Of a DNA stretch of 64,000 nucleotides, positions 28,634-37,756 are shown one piece after another (position 1 is the stretch's first letter; every line of letters begins with the position of its first letter). The position numbers and the translations under genes were made by a program. The stretch comes from Acinetobacter sp. S54 (GTDB lineage: Bacteria > Pseudomonadota > Gammaproteobacteria > Pseudomonadales > Moraxellaceae), in contig NZ_JACVUI010000009.1 in assembly GCF_016624945.1 (NCBI RefSeq), positions 1 through 64,000 of the forward strand, given 5' to 3'. The notes under the pieces are model-generated. The model made no database searches. It was not told where the DNA came from and worked only from the letters and a program-made list of their open reading frames with translations.

Positions 28634-29281
28634 TTACTTGTTCAAATCATCCAGCTTAATTTCGAGTTCAAACGCATCTAGATTGATTGATTGTGTGGGT
28701 AGGGAGAGCGCCTGATTGACATAAAGATTGATCAATTTCTGACGGGAACCAATAGATCTTTGATAATAGCTTGAATTTAATAACAAAGCGGCACCGTAAG
28801 TGAGTGACCAGATATAAGATAAATAATCCCGAATGGACATATCATAATGCACAGATTGCAAATAGGCTTCGGTAATATCTTTGATTGCTAAAATACGCGC
28901 TTGACGGATTTCGTATAATTCTTCAAATAAATGATTGAGTTTGGATTCACTCATCGTCAGATTTTCTTCTAGCTGATGCAATAAAATGGTACGTGCAGGC
29001 GCTAAAAGATGATGCAGCATATAAATCGGTGCATATTCTTTAAAATCAGTGTGGTGTTTATTGGAAATATCTAATAGTTTTTTTTCATTTTCGATGACCA
29101 GTTCCAGTAACAGTTCATTCTTACTTTTAAAATGTTTATACAATGTGCCTTTGGCAATATCCAATTCAGCCACTAGCTCATCTAGCGTGATTTCCTGATT
29201 GTTTTCCAGCAATAGTTTTTCGGCAACACTTAAAATACGTTCTTTGCGGATTAAAAATTGTTGATGGCGATCTGGATTCAT
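28634..29281 (-). CDS. TetR-family regulator, target unknown
   Basis: The 215-residue protein has the TetR helix-turn-helix (ILSVAEKLLLENNQEITLDE, AELDIAKGTLYKHFKSKNELL) at about residues 14-60 and an all-helical ligand domain. It is followed on the minus strand only by the dsbA terminator. It is separated from the next regulator by 121 bases on the same strand. No operator was identified; it may act on its own promoter or a distant gene. Confidence 0.8.
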   Translation of the reverse strand: MNPDRHQQFLIRKERILSVAEKLLLENNQEITLDELVAELDIAKGTLYKHFKSKNELLLELVIENEKKLLDISNKHHTDFKEYAPIYMLHHLLAPARTILLHQLEENLTMSESKLNHLFEELYEIRQARILAIKDITEAYLQSVHYDMSIRDYLSYIWSLTYGAALLLNSSYYQRSIGSRQKLINLYVNQALSLPTQSINLDAFELEIKLDDLNK

Positions 29282-29402
29282 AACCGTTCCTATTACAGCA
29301 GTAGATACACGCGTCTACCGACATTAAGCCAAATTCGTAAATTCGCCAAGATGATTAAAGAAATTTACTGATTTTTTTCTGTTTTCATATAATAAGTATG
29401 AA

Positions 29403-30038
29403 TTATTCCCAGTTGGCAATACCACGGAAAATCAAGCGGACTTGTGTTGAAGCATTCTCAATAAAACCTTGTTGCTGTTGATGCAACGCTTCGGCCTGGT
29501 ATTGGCGTGGCAAACTCAGCCAAGTCATGGCCCACGTAAATGACATGTTAATTAAAATCGTAGAAAGAACTTTAAGGTCTTGATTTTCCTGAAAGTGTTC
29601 AAATGTTGGTAATTTACGCAAATCTGTAGTCAGCGCTTCGGTCAGGTCGTCGATTTCGCGTGCAATGGCATAGCGTACTGTAGAAGATCCCCCCCAGCGT
29701 TCAGCAATCATAAATTGCCATTCGAGTGGACTGTGATTAACTGCCTGTACAAATAACTCAATGCTGGTTTGTGGATTGGCCTTGGCTTGATGTAAATAAC
29801 TTTGTCCAAGTTGATGAATCAGACTTTTAATGTGCAGAGCAACTTGGTCGACCAGTTCTTGTCCGAGGGCATCCATATCCTGAAAATGGCGATAAAATGC
29901 AGTGGGAACTAAACCAACCTCACGTGCGACCTCACGTAAACTAATGCTGCTAAATGAACGTCCAGCAGTACTCAGTTGCAATGCAGCATCCAGCAGTGCC
30001 TGACGGCTTTGTTGTTTACGTTCATCCCGTATCGACAT
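29403..30038 (-). CDS. TetR-family regulator, FabR/DesT type
   Basis: The 211-residue protein starts MSIRDERKQQSRQALLDAAL with helix-turn-helix ISLREVAREVGLVPTAFYRH, the signature of the unsaturated-fatty-acid regulators FabR and DesT, and a ligand domain with EWQFMIAERWGGSSTVRYAI and NMSFTWAMTWLSLP. It is divergent from a desaturase operon whose promoter carries three copies of a palindrome very like the DesT site, so it probably represses that operon in response to the acyl-CoA pool. Confidence 0.85.
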   Translation of the reverse strand: MSIRDERKQQSRQALLDAALQLSTAGRSFSSISLREVAREVGLVPTAFYRHFQDMDALGQELVDQVALHIKSLIHQLGQSYLHQAKANPQTSIELFVQAVNHSPLEWQFMIAERWGGSSTVRYAIAREIDDLTEALTTDLRKLPTFEHFQENQDLKVLSTILINMSFTWAMTWLSLPRQYQAEALHQQQQGFIENASTQVRLIFRGIANWE

Positions 30039-30120
30039 TCATTAGACCTATATTAAACCAGCCATGAGTCTATCAAAAACTACCTTGCTTTCAAAAAATA
30101 AATGAATAAATAAAAAAATC

Positions 30121-30195
30121 AGTGAACACCTGTTGACTGAATTAAAAAAAAAGAATAATGTGTACACATGTTCACTGAAAGAACATTTGTTCACT
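30121..30195 (+). promoter_or_regulatory. Desaturase promoter with three DesT/FabR-like operators
   Basis: A sigma-70 promoter is visible: TTGACT (30133-30138), 17 bases, TAATGT (30156-30161). Three 18-base imperfect palindromes of pattern AGTGAACA-nn-TGTTCACT lie at 30121-30138 (AGTGAACACCTGTTGACT), 30159-30176 and 30178-30195. Their centres are 38 and 19 bases apart, i.e. on a 19-base lattice. The first covers the -35 box and the second begins within the -10 box, which fits repression. From memory the P. aeruginosa DesT box is nearly identical to the first. Confidence 0.75.
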
Positions 30196-30227
30196 CATAT
30201 AAATAGCCAGATACAAACGAGGAACGT

Positions 30228-31250
30228 ATGAACATTGCAGCCAATTATCAGCCTCAATGGATTCGCGAAGATTTTGTCGATTTCATATTGGAAAAAGTCA
30301 ATCCGATGTGGACTTGGAAAAAAGTCAAAGCTCAAGTCACTTCAGTGAAGGCGATCACTCCTGAGCTTTATCAAATTTGTTTACAGTCAAATAGCAACTT
30401 TGCAGCACGTCATTTTAAAGCAGGTCAAAGCATTCTTGTGACAGTAGTGGTTGCTGGTGTGCGTTATCAGCGTAGTTATTCTGTGATGCAGATCGATGCG
30501 CAGGGAAATCTTTATTTAGGGATCAAAGTTCAGGGCGTAGTATCACGTGCCATGAGTCAGTTACAGTCGGGTGATGTGATTGAAATTTCACAAACTCAGG
30601 GCGAATTTTGTTTACATACGGATCAGACCGCAGCAGTATTGATTGCATCAGGTAGTGGTATTACGGCGATTTATTCTTTATTGCAGCAAGCAATACAACA
30701 GCAATTACCTCAAATTGATGTGATTTATTTTAGCCGTGATGCTGCATTTCATCATGAATTACAGCGTTTGGCTGAACGTTATCCCATGATTCATTATCAC
30801 CACATTGATACTCTTCAGCAAAAACAGCATTTAACTCCAGACTTGTTAAATAAGCTGGTGAGTGACTTAGAACAAAAACAAACTTATCTGTGTGGTGCAT
30901 CTGGCATGATGCAGGCAGCCAAAACGATTTTTGCAGAATTAAATCTGGCCGATCGTCTACATATGGAATATTTCCAGCCTGTTGTAGATGAAACCCTTGA
31001 AGCACAACCCGTGATCTTTTTACGTTCACAACAGGAATTTGAAGCCAATACCAATTTATTGGAAAGTGCTGAGCAGGCGGGTTTGCGTCCCTCTCACGGT
31101 TGTCGTATGGGTATTTGTAATACTTGTACCTGCACTAAAGTCAGTGGTTCAACCAAAAATATTCTGACGGGTGAAATTGATCATGGCAACAATACCCAGA
31201 TCAGGTTATGTGTCAGTCAGGCAATTAGTCCTGTCGTGATCAATCTTTAA
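30228..31250 (+). CDS. Ferredoxin-reductase-type electron donor for the desaturase
   Basis: The 340-residue protein joins a flavin/NAD(P)H reductase domain to a C-terminal plant-type 2Fe-2S domain. Seen are the FAD-binding RYQRSYSVMQ, a Ser/Gly-rich nucleotide site (IASGSGITAIYSLL), YLCGASGMM, and the cluster site SHGCRMGICNTCTC with a fourth Cys further on (IRLCVS). It would pass electrons from NAD(P)H to the desaturase encoded 38 bases downstream, as for P. aeruginosa DesC with DesB. It begins behind the operator array. Confidence 0.88.
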   Translation: MNIAANYQPQWIREDFVDFILEKVNPMWTWKKVKAQVTSVKAITPELYQICLQSNSNFAARHFKAGQSILVTVVVAGVRYQRSYSVMQIDAQGNLYLGIKVQGVVSRAMSQLQSGDVIEISQTQGEFCLHTDQTAAVLIASGSGITAIYSLLQQAIQQQLPQIDVIYFSRDAAFHHELQRLAERYPMIHYHHIDTLQQKQHLTPDLLNKLVSDLEQKQTYLCGASGMMQAAKTIFAELNLADRLHMEYFQPVVDETLEAQPVIFLRSQQEFEANTNLLESAEQAGLRPSHGCRMGICNTCTCTKVSGSTKNILTGEIDHGNNTQIRLCVSQAISPVVINL

Positions 31251-31288
31251 TTACAGTCAGTCAATTTCAATAGATTCGGAGAAAAATA

Positions 31289-32440
31289 ATGAATATGTCC
31301 GTAAAGTTTCCATTAAACAGTAAATCTAGTTATTTAACCCCAGAACAGGTTGAAGAGTTTGGTCGTCGTGTCGAGGAAATCCGCCGTGAGGTTATGGATA
31401 ATCTGGGCGAAGCCGATGCCAAATATATCTACAAAATTCGTAACTTTGTCCGTTATAGTGAAATCGCTTCACGCGGTATGTTGATGTTTGGCGGTTGGAT
31501 TCCACCTGTTTGGTTGTTAGGAACAGGTTTGTTGGGTATTTCTAAAATCGTTGAAAATATGGAACTTGGTCATAATGTCATGCACGGTCAGTTTGACTGG
31601 CTGAATGATCCAAGTTTAAATGGCGCCAATTATGACTGGGATACCATTGCAACAGGGGATGATTGGAAACATACCCATAATTACGTGCATCATACTTATA
31701 CCAATATTGTGGGTAAAGATCATGATGTGGGTTATGGTTTGCTGCGTGTCAGCGAACAACAAAAATGGGAACCTCGCTTTTTATTGAATATTCCTTTAGC
31801 TGCGCAATTGATGATTTTATTTGAATGGTATGTGGGAGTCCAAAATCTACATTTGGAAGATGCCATTATTTATAAAACCAAATCGTGGAAGGAAGTTTGG
31901 AAAGATTCGGCTAAATTACGTAAAAAAGTTGTACGTCAGGTGGGTAAAGATTATATATTTTTTCCGCTGATTGCAGGGCCGAATGCGATTCCTGTATTTT
32001 TAGGTAACGTAGTCGCCAATGTGATCCGTAGTTTATGGTCATCAGCGGTGATTTTTAATGGTCACTTTACAGAAGATGCTGAGACCTTTGAAGAAGATAA
32101 TACAGAGACTGAAACTCGTGCCCAATGGTATTTGCGTCAGATTCGTGGTTCGAGCAATTTTACCGGAACAGACTGGTTACATATTTTAAGTGGAAATTTA
32201 AGCCATCAAATTGAACATCACTTATTTCCAGATATGCCTGCTAATCGTTATGCTGAAGTTGCGCCAAAAATCAGAGCATTATGTGAAGAATATGGTGTTA
32301 ATTATAACGAAGCCAATTTTGTTAAACAGTTCTGGAGTGTTTGGGTGCGTTTGGCTAAATGCTCATTGCCAAATGGATACACAGATCAGGTTTCAAATGC
32401 GATTCAAAAAGTAAAAAGTATCTTTGCCTTTGCCAAATAA
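31289..32440 (+). CDS. Acyl-CoA fatty acid desaturase
   Basis: The 383-residue membrane protein has the three histidine boxes of di-iron desaturases: HNVMHGQ (HxxxH), HTHNYVHHTYT (HxxHH) and SHQIEHHLFPD (HxxHH). Hydrophobic stretches (WLLGTGLLGISK, FFPLIAGPNAIPVFL) span the membrane. It should insert a cis double bond in acyl chains, probably as acyl-CoA delta-9 type. It is the last gene of the operon, ending in a strong terminator. The regulator and operators are as described for 30121-30195. Confidence 0.9.
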   Translation: MNMSVKFPLNSKSSYLTPEQVEEFGRRVEEIRREVMDNLGEADAKYIYKIRNFVRYSEIASRGMLMFGGWIPPVWLLGTGLLGISKIVENMELGHNVMHGQFDWLNDPSLNGANYDWDTIATGDDWKHTHNYVHHTYTNIVGKDHDVGYGLLRVSEQQKWEPRFLLNIPLAAQLMILFEWYVGVQNLHLEDAIIYKTKSWKEVWKDSAKLRKKVVRQVGKDYIFFPLIAGPNAIPVFLGNVVANVIRSLWSSAVIFNGHFTEDAETFEEDNTETETRAQWYLRQIRGSSNFTGTDWLHILSGNLSHQIEHHLFPDMPANRYAEVAPKIRALCEEYGVNYNEANFVKQFWSVWVRLAKCSLPNGYTDQVSNAIQKVKSIFAFAK

Positions 32441-32461
32441 GTGCTTTTGTAAAAAGCAGGG

Positions 32462-32487
32462 AATTGGGCCGAATTCGGCCCAATTTT
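32462..32487 (+). terminator. Terminator of the desaturase operon
   Basis: AATTGGGCCG (32462-32471) pairs perfectly with CGGCCCAATT (32476-32485), loop AATT, followed by TT-A-TT. Confidence 0.85.
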
Positions 32488-32548
32488 ATTGAAGGCATTT
32501 GCTATACTATGCTGCAATCTTAATTTAGCGGCAATGAAAGGATAGTTT

Positions 32549-33265
32549 ATGCGTCTTGACCAACGAGCACTTGATCAATTACGTGATGTAAAAATTACAA
32601 GAAATTATACCCGTTATGCCGAAGGTTCGGTTCTGGTCGAATTCGGTCATACCAAGGTGTTATGTACCGCAAGCATTGATAATTCTGTACCTCGTTTTTT
32701 AAAAGGTCAGGGGCAGGGCTGGGTAACAGCAGAATACGGAATGTTACCGCGTTCTACCCATACCCGTAGTGACCGTGAAGCGGCTCGTGGCAAACAAAGT
32801 GGCCGTACGCAGGAAATTCAGCGTCTAATTGGTCGTAGTCTTCGTGCCATGGTAGATTTGAAAAAATTGGGTGAAAATACGATTACCATCGACTGTGATG
32901 TAATTCAGGCAGATGGTGGTACGCGTACCGCAGCTATTACTGGTGCAGCAGTCGCTTTGATCGATGCCATGAATGTGCTGCTAGAGAAAAAGAAAATCAA
33001 GCAAGATCCATTGAAAGGCTTGGTCGCTGCAATTTCAGTCGGCATTTATCAGGACGAAGTTTTACTGGATTTATGTTACGAAGAAGATTCAAACTGCCAA
33101 ACAGATCTAAACGTGGTGATGACACAGGCAGGTGAATTTATTGAAATTCAGGGTACAGCAGAAGAAAAACCATTTACCCGTACCCAAGCCAATGCCATGC
33201 TTGAAGTTGCTGAAAAGGGAATTCAGACCCTGATTCAAAAACAGCAAGAAGCATTAGGCTGGTAA
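32549..33265 (+). CDS. rph: Ribonuclease PH
   Basis: RNase PH trims the 3' ends of tRNA precursors phosphorolytically. The 238-residue protein starts [20 protein letters not shown] and has [34 protein letters not shown] (phosphate-binding Arg), [20 protein letters not shown] and [15 protein letters not shown]. All family segments are present and length is standard. It is followed by a UUCG-loop terminator. Confidence 0.96.
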   Translation: MRLDQRALDQLRDVKITRNYTRYAEGSVLVEFGHTKVLCTASIDNSVPRFLKGQGQGWVTAEYGMLPRSTHTRSDREAARGKQSGRTQEIQRLIGRSLRAMVDLKKLGENTITIDCDVIQADGGTRTAAITGAAVALIDAMNVLLEKKKIKQDPLKGLVAAISVGIYQDEVLLDLCYEEDSNCQTDLNVVMTQAGEFIEIQGTAEEKPFTRTQANAMLEVAEKGIQTLIQKQQEALGW

Positions 33266-33280
33266 GTTATTCCAGATATT

Positions 33281-33307
33281 AAAACGCATCTTCGGATGCG
33301 TTTTTTT
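33281..33307 (+). terminator. Terminator of rph with UUCG tetraloop
   Basis: AAAACGCATC (33281-33290) pairs with GATGCGTTTT (33295-33304) around a TTCG loop, then T-run. Confidence 0.9.
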
Positions 33308-33393
33308 ATGGCTTCATATAATCGACATCAAATCATCATGACGCTGTAATTTTCAAGCTTTTTACTAGTCTCCATTCCTAAATGGAGAGGATC

Positions 33394-33522
33394 ATGTCTA
33401 AATTTTTCTGTTTTTTTTTGATTATCACTAGTTTCACACTTAGTGCTTGTAAGGATGATGATACATCGACCCAGCAGCCACAGCCACCAAAAAATAATTG
33501 CACCATGCACTGTGCACCATAA
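33394..33522 (+). CDS. Very small lipoprotein upstream of phospholipase C
   Basis: A 42-codon frame starts at ATG 33394 behind GGAGAGG and ends TAA at 33520-33522, 30 bases before plc. The product begins MSKFFCFFLIITSFTLSACK: a signal peptide with lipobox LSAC (Cys19). The mature peptide (23 residues) is Asp/Gln/Pro-rich and ends with two further Cys (CTMHC). It would be a tiny outer-membrane or periplasmic lipoprotein. Function is unknown; co-transcription with plc is likely. Confidence 0.65.
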   Translation: MSKFFCFFLIITSFTLSACKDDDTSTQQPQPPKNNCTMHCAP

Positions 33523-33552
33523 CCATAATAAAATCATAAAAAGGATTAAAAA

Positions 33553-35718
33553 ATGAATCGTCGTGATTTTGTACTCAATACGGCCAAGACTTTATTTGGT
33601 ACAGCTGCCCTATCTAGTTTTCCCTTGAGCATTCAAAAAGCCTTGGCGATTGATGCCAAAGTCGATACAGGCAGCATTCAAGATGTCAAACATGTGGTGA
33701 TTTTGACGCAGGAAAATCGTTCCTTTGATAACTATTTTGGCACCTTAAAAGGCGTCCGTGGTTTTGGTGATCGCTTTACAATTCCTTTAAGTGCAGGGCG
33801 CAAGGTCTGGGAACAGTATGATGCCAGTCAAAATAAAATTCTTCCTTATCATTTAGATAGTCGTTTGGGCAACGCTCAACGTGTGTCAGGGACACCACAT
33901 TCATGGCAGGATGGTCAGGACGCGTGGAACCACGGACGCATGGGGGATTGGGTGAAATTTAAAAAAACACAATCGATGGGATATTATAAAAAACAGGAAG
34001 TTGAATTTCAGTTTGCCTTGGCCAATGCGTTTACGGTGTGTGATGCTTACCACTGTGCCATGCATGCAGGAACCAACCCCAATCGACAATTTATCTGGAC
34101 AGGAACAAATGGCCCAGCAGCAGGTGTTGCCAGTGTAGTTAATGAGTTTGATGGACTAGGTGCATCCTCAAGTGGTTATGAGTGGACAACTTATCCGGAA
34201 CGTTTACAACAAGCGGGGGTTAGCTGGAAAGTTTATCAAAATATGCCAGATAACTTCACGGATAACCCACTGGCAGGTTTTAAGCAATATCGCCGTGCAA
34301 ATGAATTATCAGGTCAACCTGTCAGCCATGATGATCTCGTCAGCCCTGCCTACGATGAAAAAGTTGATGCAACACAACCTTTATATAAAGGTATTGCCAA
34401 TACTATGCCTGATGGTGGTTTTTTAGGAACATTCAAACAAGATATTCGCACAGGGAAATTGCCTCAAGTCAGCTGGATTGTAGCGCCCGCAACTTATAGT
34501 GAACATCCAGGGCCATCTAGTCCGGTACAAGGCGCATGGTATATACAGGAAGTATTAAATGCGCTAACAGACAATCCTGAGATTTGGTCACAAACAGTTT
34601 TATTGATTAATTTTGATGAAAATGATGGTTTCTTTGATCATGTACCCTCACCAAGTGCGCCATCTAAAGATGACAATGGAAAAACTTATGGTAAAACCAC
34701 TTTGCCCGATGAAGCATTGGCACCAGAATATTTCACTCATCCTGCAGTAGCGACAGCAACATCGCAACCTCAGCCAGATGGTCGAGTTTATGGTCCAGGA
34801 ATTCGTGTACCAATGTATGTGATTTCACCGTGGAGTCGTGGTGGTTGGGTCAATTCACAGGTATTTGATCATACTTCAGTTATTCAGTTCCTTGAACAGC
34901 GTTTTGGAGTAAATGAACCGAATATTAGCGCATATCGTCGTGCAGTTTGTGGTGATTTGATGACAGCCTTTGATTTTAAAACTCCAAATATCACGCAGCT
35001 TACTGAACTTGAGGGTAAAAAAGCAAAAGCGGAAGCGGATGCTATTCGTTTAGCTCAGTCCTTATTACCGCAGGTGACCGTTCCGAACCAGCAGGCTTTT
35101 CCCCAGCAGGATATGGGAATTCGTCCATCAAGGGCCTTGCCGTATATTTTGCATACCAGTGCCAAGGTCAATCTATCGGGACAAAGTGTACAACTTTTAT
35201 TCGCCAATACTGGGAAACAGGCCGCGGTATTTCATGTGTATGATCGCTTAAATCTGGAGGCCATTCCACGTCGTTATATGGTCGAAGCAGGCAAGCAATT
35301 ACAGGATGAGTGGAATACGCAGCAAGGTGCGTATGATCTCTGGGTGTTAGGGCCTAATGGATTTCATCGCGCATTCGTAGGTAATCTGAATCAAAGTCTA
35401 CAACAGCAAGCCTTACCAGAAATTAGGATCTGCGTCGAAGACTGTGAAGCCAAATTATTTTTAAAAGTTCGTCATGACGGACAATCAAGTTGTAAGCTAA
35501 GGGTTAAAGCCAATGCTTATCTGCCCAATCAGCAATGGTCGATTGAAACAGCAAGTTCAGAAAAAGAATTAGCTTGGGACATGACTGAATTTGGAGGTTG
35601 GTATGATTTCACTGTCTATATGGAGTCTGATCTAAGTTTCAGTCGACGGTTTGCAGGTCGTATTGAAACCCCAAAAGATTCAATTTCTGATCCATATATG
35701 GGCTATATTGAAAATTAA
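33553..35718 (+). CDS. plc: Phosphocholine-specific phospholipase C
   Basis: The 721-residue exported enzyme cleaves phosphatidylcholine or related lipids to diacylglycerol and a phosphorylated head group. It begins with a twin-arginine signal (NRRDFVLNTAKTLFGTAAL), then the phosphoesterase domain: VVILTQENRSFDNYFGTLKG, HSWQDGQDAWNHGRMGDWV, CDAYHCAMHAGTNPNR, LLINFDENDGFFDHVPS and WSRGGWVNSQVFDHTSVIQF, with conserved Asp/His metal ligands. Two C-terminal beta-domains of unknown fold (DUF756 type) complete it, as in P. aeruginosa PlcH/PlcN. Acinetobacter genomes usually carry two such enzymes and I cannot say which this is. Confidence 0.92.
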   Translation: MNRRDFVLNTAKTLFGTAALSSFPLSIQKALAIDAKVDTGSIQDVKHVVILTQENRSFDNYFGTLKGVRGFGDRFTIPLSAGRKVWEQYDASQNKILPYHLDSRLGNAQRVSGTPHSWQDGQDAWNHGRMGDWVKFKKTQSMGYYKKQEVEFQFALANAFTVCDAYHCAMHAGTNPNRQFIWTGTNGPAAGVASVVNEFDGLGASSSGYEWTTYPERLQQAGVSWKVYQNMPDNFTDNPLAGFKQYRRANELSGQPVSHDDLVSPAYDEKVDATQPLYKGIANTMPDGGFLGTFKQDIRTGKLPQVSWIVAPATYSEHPGPSSPVQGAWYIQEVLNALTDNPEIWSQTVLLINFDENDGFFDHVPSPSAPSKDDNGKTYGKTTLPDEALAPEYFTHPAVATATSQPQPDGRVYGPGIRVPMYVISPWSRGGWVNSQVFDHTSVIQFLEQRFGVNEPNISAYRRAVCGDLMTAFDFKTPNITQLTELEGKKAKAEADAIRLAQSLLPQVTVPNQQAFPQQDMGIRPSRALPYILHTSAKVNLSGQSVQLLFANTGKQAAVFHVYDRLNLEAIPRRYMVEAGKQLQDEWNTQQGAYDLWVLGPNGFHRAFVGNLNQSLQQQALPEIRICVEDCEAKLFLKVRHDGQSSCKLRVKANAYLPNQQWSIETASSEKELAWDMTEFGGWYDFTVYMESDLSFSRRFAGRIETPKDSISDPYMGYIEN

Positions 35719-35739
35719 TTGCATTAAAATCTAATGCAG

Positions 35740-35767
35740 AAAAAGGATGTCATCAGACATCCTTTTT
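35740..35767 (+). terminator. Terminator of plc
   Basis: AAAAAGGATGTC (35740-35751) pairs with GACATCCTTTTT (35756-35767), loop ATCA; a T-run ends the stem. Confidence 0.88.
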
Positions 35768-35900
35768 ACAAAAACGCCAACGATTTCACAAACGATAACT
35801 TTTTACATCTAGCTTAAAACAAAGCCTGCTCAAGTTTGTCATGATTAAATTTTAAAGTTGCAAATAATTTTATAGTTTTATGAGATATGGGAAAATCAAT

Positions 35901-36104
35901 ATGCTACAAGGTTTTATTGTACTGTTTGCGATTATTACATTTACGATTATGGCTTGTGATCCACGCCCCAATGAAACATCACGTAATCAATCTGCATGGC
36001 AAGCTCAGACCAAAACCTCAGAAGTCTTGATCCAGCCTGAGCATGCTACGAAGATAGAAAATCTAACGACAAAAACACAAAAGATTGAAACTGAGCAAAC
36101 CTAA
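35901..36104 (+). CDS. Small lipoprotein of unknown function
   Basis: The 67-residue product starts [19 protein letters not shown], a signal peptide with lipobox IMAC (Cys19). The rest ([15 protein letters not shown], then Thr/Lys/Glu/Gln-rich sequence) looks disordered. ATG 35901 is chosen over an ATG seven codons upstream because it fits a lipoprotein signal better. It converges on nadC and their ends overlap by four bases. No homologue is recognised. Confidence 0.6.
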   Translation: MLQGFIVLFAIITFTIMACDPRPNETSRNQSAWQAQTKTSEVLIQPEHATKIENLTTKTQKIETEQT

Positions 36105-36946
36105 GCATTAAACCGCATAGAAAGATCAACGGCGGTAACATCTTTGGTGAGTACACCCATCGAAATATAATCTACTCCTGTGCTCGCAACTTCACGCAGA
36201 TTATCCAAAGTGATATTACCAGAAGCTTCCAGTTTACAACGCCCAGCGACGTGTTTAACGGCATCGATCATTTGTTGTTGGCTGAAATTATCCAGCATGA
36301 CAATATCCGCGCCAGCTTCAAGTGCCTGATTGAGTTCATCCCAAGTTTCAACTTCAACTTCAACAGGTTTATTGGGTGCGATGTGATGCGCTTGAGCAAT
36401 GGCTTGGGCAATACCCCCTGCGGCCATAATATGATTTTCTTTAATGAGAAATGCATCAAATAGACCTAAACGATGGTTTTGACCGCCGCCAATCGCCACA
36501 GCATATTTCTGGGCTATGCGTAGACCCGGTAAGGTTTTACGCGTATCCAATAGCTTAGTCTCGGTGCCTTGTAGCTGTTTTACATAATGAGCCGCCTTGG
36601 TAGCAACCGCAGATAAAGTCTGAACAAAATTCAAAGCAGGGCGCTCAACCGTTAATAGACTACGCGCTGAACCTGTCAATTTTAAAAAAGCTTCACCTGC
36701 ACCAACAGATTCACCGTCTTGTTTTAACCAGATAATTTCTACGCTAGGATCGTATTGGGAAATCAATGCATCGACCCATGGACGACCAGCTAGAATCATA
36801 TCTTCACGGCTAATAATAGTTGCTGTCGCGTGTTCATTTTCCGGAGTCAATAAAGCAGTAATATCACCATCACCAATATCTTCAGCCAGTGCTTGTTGTA
36901 CGTTAATTTGAATCGATTGTTCTAGCAAAGATTGAGGAATGCTCAT
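36101..36946 (-). CDS. nadC: Quinolinate phosphoribosyltransferase
   Basis: NadC makes nicotinate mononucleotide from quinolinate and PRPP, a step of NAD synthesis. The 281-residue protein shows [10 protein letters not shown] at the start, [54 protein letters not shown] and [14 protein letters not shown], the standard catalytic and PRPP segments. Length matches the family. It is divergent from ampD. Confidence 0.96.
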   Translation of the reverse strand: MSIPQSLLEQSIQINVQQALAEDIGDGDITALLTPENEHATATIISREDMILAGRPWVDALISQYDPSVEIIWLKQDGESVGAGEAFLKLTGSARSLLTVERPALNFVQTLSAVATKAAHYVKQLQGTETKLLDTRKTLPGLRIAQKYAVAIGGGQNHRLGLFDAFLIKENHIMAAGGIAQAIAQAHHIAPNKPVEVEVETWDELNQALEAGADIVMLDNFSQQQMIDAVKHVAGRCKLEASGNITLDNLREVASTGVDYISMGVLTKDVTAVDLSMRFNA

Positions 36947-37107
36947 ACTTTATACTCAGTATTAACCCAGAAAATTGAGCAATATATTAGCATTGTCCCT
37001 GTAAAAATTCACAAACGATTGTCATAAATATGCCTTATGAACAGTTTTAATTTTTTAGGACTCGATTAAACTAAGATTATTCAAAAATACATCGGATCAT
37101 TCTAACT

Positions 37108-37704
37108 ATGTCATTGAGCACGACCTATCGAGTGGAAAAAGGGCAGTTGATTGGTGCCAGACAGATTGCTTCTCCAAATTATAATCAACGCCCTGAATCC
37201 GTAGAAATTCAACTGATCGTGGTACATAACATTAGTTTGCCACCATCGCAGTTTGGCGGCGGATATATTGAACAGTTTTTCCAAAATCAATTAGATTGGT
37301 CACTTCATCCTTATTTTCAAAGCATTGAGGGCATGCAGGTGTCTGCACATCTCCTGATTTTAAGAACAGGGGAAGTGATTCAGTTTGTCAATTTTTATAA
37401 TCGGGCATGGCATGCTGGACGTTCTAGTTATCTGGCACAGGTCAAATGTAATGATTATTCGATAGGCATCGAGCTTGAAGGGAGTGATGATTTACCTTTT
37501 GAAGAGGTTCAGTACCAAGCGCTAGTTGAGGTTACCGCCGTATTGCAAGCCAGTTATCCTAAAATTCAGCAGCATATTGCGGGGCATTCAGATATCGCGC
37601 GTGGTCGTAAGACTGATCCGGGACCTTTTTTTCAATGGATTTACTTCCGAAAATTATTAAATGAAAAAAATATCCATACCAGACATCATTTCACAACGAA
37701 ATAA
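37108..37704 (+). CDS. ampD: 1,6-anhydro-N-acetylmuramyl-L-alanine amidase
   Basis: AmpD cleaves the peptide from anhydro-muropeptides in the cytoplasm and so controls AmpC-type beta-lactamase induction where AmpR exists. The 198-residue amidase_2-type protein has VVHNISLPPSQFGG (zinc His), SAHLLILRTGEVIQFV, RAWHAGRSSY (second His) and AGHSDIARGRKTDPGP (third His and Asp). There is no signal peptide. It lies 53 bases before murJ, so both may be co-transcribed. Confidence 0.93.
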   Translation: MSLSTTYRVEKGQLIGARQIASPNYNQRPESVEIQLIVVHNISLPPSQFGGGYIEQFFQNQLDWSLHPYFQSIEGMQVSAHLLILRTGEVIQFVNFYNRAWHAGRSSYLAQVKCNDYSIGIELEGSDDLPFEEVQYQALVEVTAVLQASYPKIQQHIAGHSDIARGRKTDPGPFFQWIYFRKLLNEKNIHTRHHFTTK

Positions 37705-37756
37705 TTTTTTACTTTCATTACAATATCGGCTTTGTATTTAGCCGTGGGTGGATGCG

